Below are positions 23,401 through 33,747 of a stretch of 64,000 nt of DNA, one piece after another. The number at the start of each line of letters is the position of its first letter. Positions within the stretch are counted from its first letter, which is position 1. The translations under genes and the position numbers were made by a program. The notes beneath the pieces are model-generated. The model did not search any database. It was given only the letters and a program-made list of their open reading frames with translations, and was not told where the DNA came from. Origin of the DNA: Cordilura impudica. Lineage: Eukaryota; Arthropoda; Insecta; Diptera; Scathophagidae. The stretch covers positions 148,075,440-148,139,439 of the forward strand of contig OY821518.1 in NCBI GenBank assembly GCA_963682025.1, given 5' to 3'.

Positions 23401-26400
23401 ACTTTTGTTGTGGGAAAATTTGACAGTACATATGTAAACAACACATCATGTAATAGCACCTTAACACATACATAAAATTATACAAGTTAAGCTGCGTTCA
23501 CACTACGTGTTTTGCTCGTGTTTTTCTTATTTTTTTAGCACGTGTAATTTGTACACATAGTGTGAACCCTTTCAAACATTGTTTATGCACAACACATTTT
23601 GCAAGACATATGTAAAATTTTCAATTAGAGCAGGTTCTATTTTGCCAAGATAAACATATGAAAATACAACACTGCTTGTAGCGAAAGAAAAACAGAGTAA
23701 TTTATAAACATTAATATTGAGAGAAAAATAAATTGTTTAATATTAATTAACAATTAAAAAATATATAAAATATATAACTTTATTTTTAACAATAATTTTT
23801 TGTAAATTCACAAATTAAATCAGCTGTTGTTTACATTTAGAGGTTATGTCATACGGAAATACATATGTACGTTTGAACGCAAAAATTATGAATCGTATGT
23901 AAAACGGCAATTTTGACACACACACGGAATTACGTATGGATCGTAAAACTGAATTTACACATGGAAAATACACATAGTGCAAACACACCTTTAATGATTT
24001 CTAGACTTTTGGGGTACTAAAATTAATTGTATACGATATGCGTTTTGGAAAATAGCTTTGTATTTTAAAAAAAGCAAAAGATTAAAGTTGTTTTTAAATT
24101 TTTTTAAAAACTTTTAATAAACATTTCAAATATAATGAACATGGAAAGTTTGTATGAAATAAAGTATACAGAGTGTTACAGTTTCATCTAATAAAGCTTT
24201 ACCAGCTGATTCAAAATTACTTTTTTAAAAACGTATGAGACCAGTTTAGTTGTAAACATTTCCTATTTGGTTTTCTATTTCAGTGACATTAAAGAATAAA
24301 TTTTAAATTTTCAGGAGAAAAGTTTTAAGGTTTTTGTATTGGATTAATTGTTTCTCCAGAACAAATTAATTACAATGAGTCGGCAGTGCTTCCAATGAGC
24401 TACAATAAAAATAACTATACTAATAGATTGTATAGTGCGCTTCATAATAATAGATTATTCTATTTCTTACTATATCTGCTGAACGACGGACTGTAAGATA
24501 AAAATACTTTCTAGACAAACTGCATATCTAGCGAACAAACTGTATATCAGTTTCACAATTATAAAAACCCTGGTTTTTTTTTTTTTTTTGACGAAAAGTA
24601 AAGAAATGTCAATATTTATAGAAAATAAAGAATGTTGCGTACATACACTCCCCTCTCTTATTGTAAACATCTTCATTTAAATTTTCCATACTTCCAACAA
24701 GACTGTTAATTGTGTTTTGGTAAATTTTTTGTCATTCTTCCTTTAGAATGGTTATTAAACTTGCAGTTGATTCGAACTGTCGATTACCTTTATGTACTAG
24801 TTGTGTCAAGATGCCCAACAAATTTCCTATGGGGTTGAGGTCTGATGAGCATGCCGTCTACTACAAAATAGTTAAAAACCACATATTTGTTTCCCGACTA
24901 ACATGGATATGTGAAAAACTCCACTGTGGGTAACATTCTTCCTCAAAAAACGGCACCAGGATTTTGTCTAGGGGTTGTATGTAATCTGTTTAGTCTACAT
25001 CCATCCAAGTTCCATTTTTTTTTTCGTTGGTCTGATTCAAAATAAACCTATACATATTTCAAAGTAGATGAAATGGATGTACATACATGTTTTTTATTTA
25101 TTTAATTATTTATATAATATTAAACTTATAAGTAAATATAAGAATAATATTGCGAAGATAGCATTGCTGCCAGGGCCATCAGCTATTATTAAGTGTTAGT
25201 ATTTACAAAATTTAGATTTTTACTTTTATGCTAGATATGAAGTTGTATATAGAGTTAATATTAAAAATAATAACATAAAGGTCATCGGCATACAAACAGC
25301 GGTCAACATATTCGTGTTTTTTTTATATGCTGCTGATTTGGTTGAATTCTATTTGAAAAAGCACTAGGGATAAAGGGGATCCTTGCGGTATTCCATTTTT
25401 GAGTGGGTAATTTTTTGAAAGCTCATTGTTTATTTTTACTTTAATTGTTCTATTAGTTAAAAAAGACTTAACGTAGTGAAATATTTTGGGTCCAATACCC
25501 CAGGATTTCAATGTATCTAAAATAACATGAACTTCTACTCGATCAAATGCCTTTTCAAAATCAATTCCTAGAATTGATGCATGGTTTCTGGATGATAGTG
25601 TTTTTGATACATAATAGTCGATATGAAATAATGCGTCTGCGCAGCTACAATTGGATTTAAATGCAACTTGATTTTCGGCAATTAGTTTTTTTGATTCTAT
25701 GTACCATGCAATACGGTTAGCAATTATTCTTTCCATAAGTTTGGATAGACATGGTAATAATGAAATGGGCCTATAGCCAGAAAATCTTGTCAAGCTTTTA
25801 TTAGGCTTAGGAATAGCAACAATAATTGCTGTTTTCCACGAGTTTGGAATTATCCCCGAGTCAAAAATTTGATTATAAATTTGAAGGAGAGTGGATTTGC
25901 TTGAATAGGAGAGATGTTTAATCATGTCGTAGGAAATTCGGTCAAAGCCTGGAGTGGTGCCTTTTACTTTATTGATTACCATTAATAATTCACATATATA
26001 TAGTGGTGTTTCTATTCGTTCGGCATTTGTGTTTGTAGCTTGTATGTTTGAATATACTAAGGAGTTGTTTTTGGCTAAGTTAAACTCTATTGAAAAATTG
26101 CAATCTAGTGAGTAGGGCGACCATTTACTGGCAAAGTAATTGGCTATACTTTTTGATTCAGTGATAATGCCATTGTCAGTTTGTATTGCATTTATAGGTT
26201 TAAAGGTGTTACGGCTTGAGATCATATTGACTTTTTGCCATAATAGGGATAACAGAGAGTCCCTAGATATGGTTTTGGTAAAGTTTTCAAAGCTAATAGC
26301 CTTTGCTTTTTTGTATTCTAGCCTAAAATTTGCATTCGCTTTTTTGTATAAAATGAGATTTTCATTACTAGGGTGTTTTTTAAATCTTTGCCACCGTTTG

Positions 26401-29400
26401 GTTTTATCTGCTCGAAGTTGGGTTAACGCTGTATTCCACCAGGGAACGGAACGTTTTGGTGTAGGTGAAGTTTGTGGTATATGGTGATTTGCAGCAGATC
26501 TTATAGCTCTTGACAATATTGAATTATTTTTGTTAATATTACCTGATAGAATCTTGTCATTCAGTATATTATCAACTTGAGCTTTAAAAAGGTCCCATTT
26601 TGCTTTTTTTAGGTTGAATTTTCTTCTAGGTGTTTTGGTGTCGTTATTTGTGCCTGTAGATATTGTTGTTATTATTGGGAAGTGATCGCTGTTATGAAGA
26701 TCGTCGAGCGTTTGACATGATGTAAATGATAAAAGGCTAGGTGAACAACCGGTGATATCAATGTGAGTAAATGTGTTATGTGTTGAGAAATGGGTAGGAT
26801 TACCATCATTAACTAAACATACATATATTGTTTTGGTTTAAAGAGTTTTCGATAATAATTCCACGTGTATTATTGGAGTGTGATCCCCATAACACATTCC
26901 AGCTATTTACATCTCCAATTAAAATTTAGCGGTGTAGATGTTGCTAAAAAGTTCATTGAAGTCCTGTAATGAAAATGTTTCATCAGGGTGTATATAAATA
27001 GATATTATTGTGAATTTTATGTTTAGCATTATTTCTATTGAGATGTTTAGTAATTTTGATGAATTGTAGATACGTTTATGTGGGATGTGATCACGAATGA
27101 ATACACCAATTCCATTCTTTCCAGTGTTGTTAGCGGAATGGTTGTTTAAGTAGCAACAAAAACCCTTTGGAGGGATTAAGGACATATTATATGGAAAGTG
27201 CGTTTCTTGTAATGAAATAAAATGTGGATTCTGTTCTTTTAAAATAATTTGGAAGTCAATATACATAGTTGTTGAAATATCCTTTGATATTCCATTGAAG
27301 AATGTTAAATAACGTCATAAGGCAATTAAGTATTTATGTGAAAATTAAGGTGGTATTAAGTATCCATATTTTCAACACCATCAACTGTAAAACGTCTTTC
27401 GGTAATTTTTTTAGCAGTGAGTGAGTTTGTATTATTTGTTTCTTTTCTTTCACGAGATGATTCTCTTGAGTGTGTTTTTTATGTAAATTTGTGTTTTTTT
27501 TTTTTTGTAATTTGTGATTGTTGTTTGAATTTGGTTTGTGCTTTCTATTTGATTTTTTTCTGTTATTGTTGGGTTATTTGTTATATTGTTGTTATTGATT
27601 TTGCTTAAAACTTGTTCTGAGGATGATTGAACATTTGTTGAAATAGTTGTTTTATTTAATGTTCTATTCATAGGAGTAATAAAATTTGGGTTACTGTTGT
27701 TTTTTTGTAATATGATTCTCTTTTTTCTTTCTTCGGTTGCTGTTTCGAGATTTTCTGTAGGAATTTCAAAAGATTCTGTTGGTAAAGTCGCTTGAGCTGC
27801 TTCTTTGTATGTACATTTGTTTATTGTTTTATATTTTAATACTTCTTTGCGTTTCTGAATAACGGGGCAGTTTTTATTATTTGATCGATGTGCATGATTG
27901 CAGTTTGTACATTGTACTTTAGTACGTCGAACAGGGTCGTGTACTGTTGACGAACAAACTTCACATGTAGCACTGCCTGTGCAATTTTTTTTAGTGTGTC
28001 CTAATTTAAAACAGTTTTTGCATTGAATTGGCGTAGGAATATGAGGTTGAACTTTGCATACAAGAAATCCTATTTTAATTTCCTTAGGTAAGGTAAATTG
28101 ATCAAAATGCAGAATGTGTAATGGAGAGTTTGTAACTTTGTTATCTTGAAATTTTGTAATTTTATTACAATCAACTACTCCTTGGTCGTTAAGTCCGTTG
28201 ATGATATCCTCTTTTGTAAGCTCCTTTAAAGATGGTGCAAAAACAACACCTTTAATCGTGTTTAGTGTAGGATGTAAAAGAGTTTCAATTGGGCATAGTC
28301 CGGGTAGTGTTGTTGCTTTTAAGAACCTGTTAGCTTGTGATTCCTTTTTAGTAAGAATAAAAAGATTTCCGTCTTTTGTGAAGCTTATTTTTTCAGTTGG
28401 TCCATTTGATATGCCTTCTAAGCTTTTTGACACCAAAAAAATATTAAAATTATGTATAGGTTTGTCTGGCACTTTACTTTTTATGATTATGTATTTTGGG
28501 CACTGTTTTTTGTTTTTTTTTATCAATTTGTTTTTCTCCATGTTTCGGAAAATCATGAATGCTGTTAATGTTGTATGATCTTTTTTTCTTTTTACGTTCT
28601 GGAGATTGATCCGGATCCAGAATAGAAAAATAGTTTCCTCCTGAGGAGGAGGCCATGATTGAAGCACTATCAGAATATAATTATTGTTAAAGATAAACGA
28701 GAAAAAAATAAAGTTTTTTTTTTACGAATTAAAATAACCGATGTAAATAAAGCGAGGTTTAGAAAAACACGTCTTTATACAACAAGCTCTTTGTATAGAG
28801 TGTACTTGTTTTTAACAGCAATATTATCTCTAGTTTCGTTGTGGCACTTTGTTATTTTAGAAATTTGTTTCTGCTACTTAAATTGTATAATTTTGTTACG
28901 TTTCAAGGTCCTCCAGATGATTGCCTTTGACACATTCGCGTTCATCAACGTCCTCAAGCCGATTATTTACATGGATGAGTCGCAGGCTTTGCATGAATTA
29001 CGACTCTCATTGCGGTTCCAAGACGCTTAGTCCTACCGCATATTTTTGGATTTTTTTTAAAAATTGTATAACTCAAATACTATGATAAATTTGCCTCCCA
29101 ATTTCTTCCATTGTTACTCCGCGATAGTATAAAACGATAATTTGACCTTGCTCAAATGCAGAAAGCAGCGTGTCTCGTGCCATTTAAAAAAATTTTAATA
29201 TTCAATACCTTAAAATACCGAAAAGACACTGACGACACTGCCAATTATGACTGTGAAAAACTGTCTGTAATCTTTACTATCTACACCGTTTGTCTAGAAA
29301 GTATTTTTATCTTACAGTCCGTCTTTCTTATGATTAACATTGTAATTATGAAATGCTCCTTGTTTTAAAAGAAGTTGTGGAATCTCAGAGAAATTGACGC

Positions 29401-32400
29401 AATACTTGTTATTTTATCCTCTTGGTTTAAAACATGACTTTAATTTGTAAACAAAACTTACCCTGATTCCCACAGGGGTTTTACCTTTTTTTTTTAATAT
29501 TAATTCATTAACCTTAGATTAAAAAAAATCACTGTATCTATATGACTAATCTGTGGAGCAATTGCGTTTTTCTGAAATAAATTCATGTGAGTCCGATCAC
29601 AGGGGAGATGTGTAAACATCTAATAATTAAAAATTTTTTATGGCACTATTTTAAAATCAAACAGAAAGCGTCATCTATGTATCATTTTTATCAATCAACT
29701 GCAGGGGCTCTGCTAATATAAAAATATTTATTATTACTTATTATTTCAACCGGTTAATTTTGAATTTTTCGTTTTTTATTTTTCGTTTTTAATTTTTCAC
29801 TTTTTATTTTTTCGTTTTTCGTTTTTAATTTTTTTTTTTAATTTTTCATTTCTTATTTTTAATTTTTCGCTTTTCATTTATCATTGTTCATTTATTATTT
29901 TTTATTTTTTATTTGACCTAGACCCATCTTTAATTATACCGATCGAATCAGAATCACTTTCTGAGTTGATTTAACAATGTCCGTCCGTCCGTCCGTCTGT
30001 GTGTCCATGTAAAGCTTGTAATCAAACTGCAGGTCGCAAATATGAATATATTTTGATGAAATTTGGTATATAAGCTTTTATCGGCCATGGGATGAACGCT
30101 ATTGAAATTGGTGAGAATCGGTCCATGTTCAGACCTAGCCCCCATACAAATTACCCCTATGAAATCGACATAAATTGCCATAAGATCCAAATTGTCATAT
30201 AGATTTTACTCAAATTGGGTTTGTATGCGTTCATTACATCCATTAATGAGTAGTCCAAAAATGTTCCCTTTGTCCCCATATAGAGCTGCTTCCCGATCTT
30301 CACTTAAATCTATTAAAAAACAAAAATATTGCACTGCTTCTTCTCAAATTTTGTTTGTATATATTTTCGCAAAATACAAGAGCCTTTACCAACCATGGTC
30401 AGGATCGGTACATTTTTGGACCTAGTCCCCATATAGATATATCATCCGATATGAACTTTTTCATATCTGCAGCCAAAAAAATTAATAAAAATCCCACTCA
30501 AATTCGGTTTTTGCTTATTTTCTATGTCCAGTTAGTTGGGCCTAGGAGATACGGTTTCTAAACGCATGGTATAGGGTATCGTATAGTCGGTCTAGACCGA
30601 CTATAATTTTCTTACTTGTTTATTTTTCATTTTTTATTTTTCATTTTTAATTTTTCGTTTTTAATTTTTTATTTTTAAAATTTTATTTTTCATTTATTAT
30701 TTTTCCTTTTTAATTTTTCGTTTTTCATTTATTATTTTTCCTTTTTAATTTTTCGTTTTTAATTTATTATTTTTCATTTTGATTTTTCATTTTTAATTTT
30801 TTATTTTTCATTTTTTATTTTTCATGTTCCATTTTTATTTTTCTTTTTTTATTTTTCATTTTTTATTTTTCATTTTAATTTTTCGTTTTTAATTTTTCGT
30901 TTTTCATTTTTTGTTTTTAATTTTTTATTTTTCATATTTATTTTTCACTTTTTATTTTTAATTTTTTATTTTTAATTTTTTATTTTTCATTTTTTATTTT
31001 TCGTTTTTCATTTTTTATTTTCCATTTTTTTATTTTTTATTTTTTAAATTTAATTTTTATTTTTCATTTTTAATTTTTCGTTTTTCATTTTTTATTTTTC
31101 ATTTGTTATTTTTAATTTTTTATTTGTTATTTTTTATTTTTCATTTGTTATTTTTTATTTTTCATTTCATTTTTCATATTTTATTTTTCATTTTTAATTT
31201 TTCGTTTTCCGTTTTCCATTTTTTATTTTTCGTTTTTAATTTTTTATTTTTAATTTTTTATTTTTCACATTTTATTTTTGATTTTTCATTTTTAATTTTT
31301 ATTTTTCATTTTTTATTTTTAATTTTTTCTTACATGTTACGCTGTTTTTGTGATTGTATTGCGCGTATAGATGTTTACACATTAAAAATTCTGATTTGAT
31401 ATAATTCCTTTTAAGGTCAAGTTTTAAACATTACATTATAATCTTAAATTTTCTTTATATATTGTATTTCAATTACTGTTACTATTTGCAAAAAGCAGAC
31501 TCAATAAATATTAACTTAATTTTTAAAGTCGTACTGTTATGCAATAAAGAAAAAGAAATATTACATTTCTATATTTTCAGGAATTTAGTAGAGCTGCCAT
31601 GATTTATGTTTTCCATTTAAAAATTCTTTTGGCTTGTGATATTTTATCAAAAGCAGTGGATCAATCACGTGATCCAAGCATGTTTCGTATAGCTGCTATT
31701 GCTTTGTCAAGTTTTAATGCGGATCGCACTAGCACAGCTTGGCGTAACCAACGCTCCAATGCCAACATGCAAATTCAGGATGCTCACTTAAGAGCAATAT
31801 TTTCATTTCTTATAACTGATAATGAAAATTTCGACACCGTGTTGGTAAATGTAAAACAACAGTTATACTTTTGTACTTTAATTTTAGAAAAAATTTTGAT
31901 TTTTCACCAGATGGAGGAGGGAATATCTCTAGCTGATCGTATGGCGTTTGCATGTAAATATCTCTCCGAACCAAAGCTTTCCGAATATGTGAAGATACAA
32001 ATACAAAAATCCGTTGAAAAGGGTGACTTGAACGGTTTACTGCTTACAGGAGAAACACAAGACGGTATTAATATATTACAGGCCTATATGGATTCAACGG
32101 GGGATATACAGACTCTGGCCTTAATAGCTATTAACTATTTTCATCGTGATCTCTTCAATGATATAAGAATACAATATTGGATAACAAGGTATTAACAAAT
32201 TGGTTTTAAAAGAAGAAAAAAAAAATATTCTATACTTAAGTGATGTTTCAGCTATATGGACTGCCTTAATTCTTGGGGTTTTTGGGAAAAACGTGCTGAA
32301 TTAGAAATAAAAATTGCAAATCTACGTTCGACAAATCGTACGGCGCGTACCGTATATTTATCATGCAATTTCTGTGGTAAATCTGTATCGAATGCCTTAC

Positions 32401-32870
32401 AGGAAGATGCCCGCATGCGGAGTGTCTCTTCAAATGTCAATAAGGTACGGAAAACTTATGCCATATTAAAAAAAAAAAATCGATTTAACAAATCCATTTC
32501 AACAGCTCTCATCATGCCCCAGCTGTCGGAAACCACTGCCTCGTTGTTCTCTTTGTCTTCTGCACATGGGCACTACTCTAAATGCTTGTTCAACGTCTGA
32601 AGGGGGTCACGAGAGTTTAGGATGGCAATCAAAACCATTTTCAAAATGGTTTTCTTGGTGTCAAACATGTCGCCATGGTGGTCATACTGAGCATTTATTG
32701 CAGTGGTTCAAGTGGGTTCAGATGATTTTTTCAACATAAATTTGGAAGTTAATTTTATTATGTATTTATTTGTTTTTAGGCAAAATTCTGAATGTCCTGT
32801 TTCATCATGTTCCTGCCGTTGTTTCGATATGGATGTTACAAATCCTGAAGTCACTCGTGATTTATCATAA
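20463..32870 (+). CDS. mio: mio (missing oocyte), GATOR2 complex subunit MIOS; 11 exons, 848 aa
   Basis: Mio/MIOS is a core GATOR2 subunit that relieves GATOR1 inhibition of TORC1 at the lysosome; in Drosophila it is needed for oocyte maintenance. Proposed exons: 20463-20577, 20634-20807, 20861-21001, 21099-21212, 21270-22149, 22351-22441, 31581-31844, 31911-32188, 32252-32444, 32506-32711 and 32780-32870. All have GT-AG borders and the total is exactly 849 codons, close to the usual length of about 870. The N-terminal part is a WD-repeat propeller ('VMLWDLRAIDRP', 'ITIWDIERG'), the middle is alpha-helical ('DRMAFACKYLSE'), and the C terminus is a zinc region with 'CNFCGKS', 'CPSCRKPLPRC', 'WCQTCRHGGH' and 'CPVSSCSCRC'. 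Intron 7 (31845-31910) is a multiple of three without stops. The last two exons are duplicated downstream. No break is seen, so the gene looks functional. Confidence 0.93.
22546..22580 (-). mobile_element. Possible Helitron 3' end remnant
   Basis: On the minus strand the sequence reads GGGCTGGGCCCTGCTAG followed by T: a GC-rich dyad just before CTAG at an AT site, the usual form of a Helitron 3' terminus. No partner 5' end was located. A similar 'GTCCCTCTAG|TATA' occurs on the minus strand at about 18660. Confidence 0.35.
22974..23460. mobile_element. MITE of the GGTGCTATTA family, intact copy
   Basis: The TIRs are GTGCTATTACATGATGTG and CACATCATGTAATAGCAC, and the pairing extends inward past 'TTTACATATGTACTGTC'. 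Its interior is the reverse of 19439-19800. The right flank starts TTAA. A 20-bp direct repeat (TAACACATACATAAAATTAT) flanks it at about 22944 and 23462, longer than a normal target duplication. Confidence 0.75.
23495..23995. mobile_element. Related MITE with GTTCACACTACGTG-type ends
   Basis: The interior is homologous to the elements at 19439 and 22974 ('GGTTCTATTTTGCCA', 'AACACTGCTTGT', 'GGTTATGTCATAC'). The ends differ: GCGTTCACACTACGTGTTTT on the left and its imperfect inverse (ACACATAGTGCAAACAC) on the right. It is probably a subfamily that exchanged its terminal repeats. Confidence 0.6.
24000..24430. other. Intronic AT-rich sequence, nothing identified
   Basis: No open frame, repeat family member or RNA gene was recognised. 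Confidence 0.4.
25260..27300 (-). pseudogene. I-like ORF2: endonuclease fragment and N-terminal reverse transcriptase
   Basis: The endonuclease piece (27266-26919) contains 'FISLQETHFP' and 'NGIGVFIRDHIPHKR'; the following part is out of frame. Reverse transcriptase (26516-25323) has 'KGTTPGFDRISYDMIK', 'SGYRPISLLPCLSKLMERII', 'GIDFEKAFDRV' and 'NGIPQGSPLSLVLFQI'. A stop follows at 25323, then 'CLYADDLYVII' is still readable before the deletion. Everything downstream, including RNase H, is gone. Confidence 0.82.
27450..28656 (-). pseudogene. I-like ORF1 (Gag-like zinc-knuckle protein), frameshifted
   Basis: The natural start is probably the ATG at 28656 ('MASSSGGNYFSILDPDQSPE'). The frame shifts in a lysine-rich A-run near 28480-28500 and continues as 'SKVPDKPIHNFNIFLV' to 27450. 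The central part has three Cys/His knuckles: 'CKNCFKLGHTKKNC', 'CEVCSSTVHDP' and 'CTNCNHAHRSNNKNC'. Such proteins bind element RNA. The C-terminal part is Asn/Thr-rich. Confidence 0.8.
29365..29750. other. Intronic sequence without recognisable features
   Basis: Unique AT-rich DNA; no open frame or repeat recognised. Confidence 0.4.
29750..31335. repeat. T-rich minisatellite-like array of TTTTTCATTTTT / TTTTTAATTTTTCG units
   Basis: More than 800 bp on both sides of an F2 copy consist of irregular repeats of 9-12 bp built from TTTTT plus CATT, AATT, CGTT or TATT. Long open frames here are artefacts of this composition. The array lies in mio intron 6, 250 bp before exon 7. Length is likely to vary between individuals. 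Confidence 0.9.
29914..30620 (+). mobile_element. Family F2 repeat inserted in the T-rich array, 5'-truncated
   Basis: It starts within the family at GACCTAGACCCATCTTTAAT and ends with the intact palindrome TAGTCGGTCTAGACCGACTA and CTTACTTGTT. The flanks on both sides are T-rich repeat units, in keeping with the family's apparent preference for T-rich targets. Confidence 0.88.
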
Positions 32871-33747
32871 TTGCTGACCAAATTATACAAACTTGTATGT
32901 CAATTGAGGATGTAGAACTTTAATATAACAAGTAATAAGGAACTATTTTATGAATATTATTTCCTAGTCTTCCGTATATGCATATATTTACATTCCGGCT
33001 AATTTCGGAACATATAAAAATTTTATAGAATAATAATGGGAAACTATATAATTTTTATTCTCAAAATAGGTAGGTGTTAATAAATTCATATCAATATTTC
33101 ATATTTTAAGTGGATCGCCGAAACAAATTTAACAAGACTTAGTTGATAAACTATGTAATCAGATGAAATTAACTGATAAAAGTTAAACAATTCTACTATA
33201 TTTAACCACTCTGTACAAATTAAGGACATTCATACAGTATGTGTTCAGCTATCCTGTTATTACCTTTATGTCCCCATTATTCAGAGATAGTAGCTGTTGA
33301 AATAGTTTTTAGGATAGTGAAATTAATATTTTCGCCTTCCTTTGTCCAACTACGCTGTGCCAGTAGCATTTCAATTCAGATTGATTCAAGTTTCCTTGAT
33401 GTATTATTTGGGTATATGTTACCTATGACAGTTCATGTACCTATGAAGAGCCAGCTGACCCCCCTATTTGTTACACAATCAGCCCTTCAGGTTCAGGAAC
33501 CAACCCCAGAGTAAGAGTGCTCCGTTTGCCATGTTCATTTAGAGTTATTAGACAGTCAATTACGAGTTAAGTAATTTAATAAGTTTTAAGCGTCGCAAGA
33601 CTGCCGGAAAAATGTAAATGTTTTATAAATTGAGTGAACCATAAGTGAGCTCCGTTAACCGGTGGCCATCAATTGTCTCTTATCAAGTATTTGGACCGTT
33701 AAAAATTGGTTACGTAAAATGCCATCAGCAATCTTGAAAATTGGGCC
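32871..33747. other. 3' flank of mio, no gene identified
   Basis: It presumably includes the mio 3' UTR, but no AATAAA lies close to the stop codon; an AATAAA occurs at 33079 (TTAATAAATTC). An open frame at 33239-33514 has no recognisable domain and is repeated unchanged in unit 2, so I do not call it a gene. Confidence 0.45.

Larger units (their letters stand above)
25085..28680 (-). mobile_element. I-clade LINE with a large internal 3' deletion
   Basis: ORF1 with zinc knuckles, then endonuclease, then the first part of reverse transcriptase, all on the minus strand. The sequence passes directly from the RT catalytic box (25300-25260) to an AT-rich 3' end at about 25090-25115. The RT thumb and RNase H of I elements are missing. 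This is the reverse of the usual LINE 5' truncation and points to an internal deletion. The RT sequence closely resembles the Drosophila I factor. Confidence 0.8.
24690..29180 (-). pseudogene. Tc1-like transposase, two decayed halves around a LINE insertion
   Basis: The N-terminal half starts at 29180 ('MARDTLLSAFEQGQIIVLYY', then 'RGVTMEEIGRQIYHS'), which is the first helix-turn-helix of Tc1 transposases. Stops follow at once and the middle is unreadable. The C-terminal half (about 25080-24690) has 'SDLNPIGNLLGIL' (family form SPDLNPIENLW), 'GNRQFESTASL' and 'QNTINSLVGSM', the end of the DDE domain. Stops and frameshifts are frequent, so the protein is dead. Confidence 0.75.
24432..29360 (-). 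mobile_element. Tc1-like DNA transposon, split by an I-clade LINE
   Basis: Inverted repeats face each other at 24484-24520 and about 29286-29325, sharing ACGGACTGTAAGATAAAAAT and continuing through TACTTTCTAGACAAAC. Further out, the left end AGTGCGCTTCATAATAATAG resembles Tc1-family termini; the outermost right end is decayed. Between them lie the two halves of a transposase pseudogene, separated by the LINE at about 25085-28680. Without the LINE the element would be about 1.35 kb, a normal Tc1 size. Confidence 0.78.
22442..31580 (+). other. mio intron 6, 9.1 kb, transposon-filled
   Basis: The donor (AAG|GTAGAT) is not a strong consensus; the acceptor TATTTTCAG|GAA is good. Reading across it joins 'NSLCENK' to 'EFSRAAM', as expected from the MIOS family. 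Every other mio intron is under 210 bp. Translation through the donor would add 'VDQIIKNNM...' and stop at 22529, giving a truncated protein if the intron were retained. Confidence 0.8.

Noticed and set aside
31103..31399. Open frame of 98 codons in the T-rich array
   Set aside because: It consists of Phe, Leu and Ile dictated by the repeat units and has no domain.
33239..33514. Frame of 91 codons downstream of mio
   Set aside because: It has no recognisable motif. Its exact repetition at 36696-36971 only reflects the tandem duplication.
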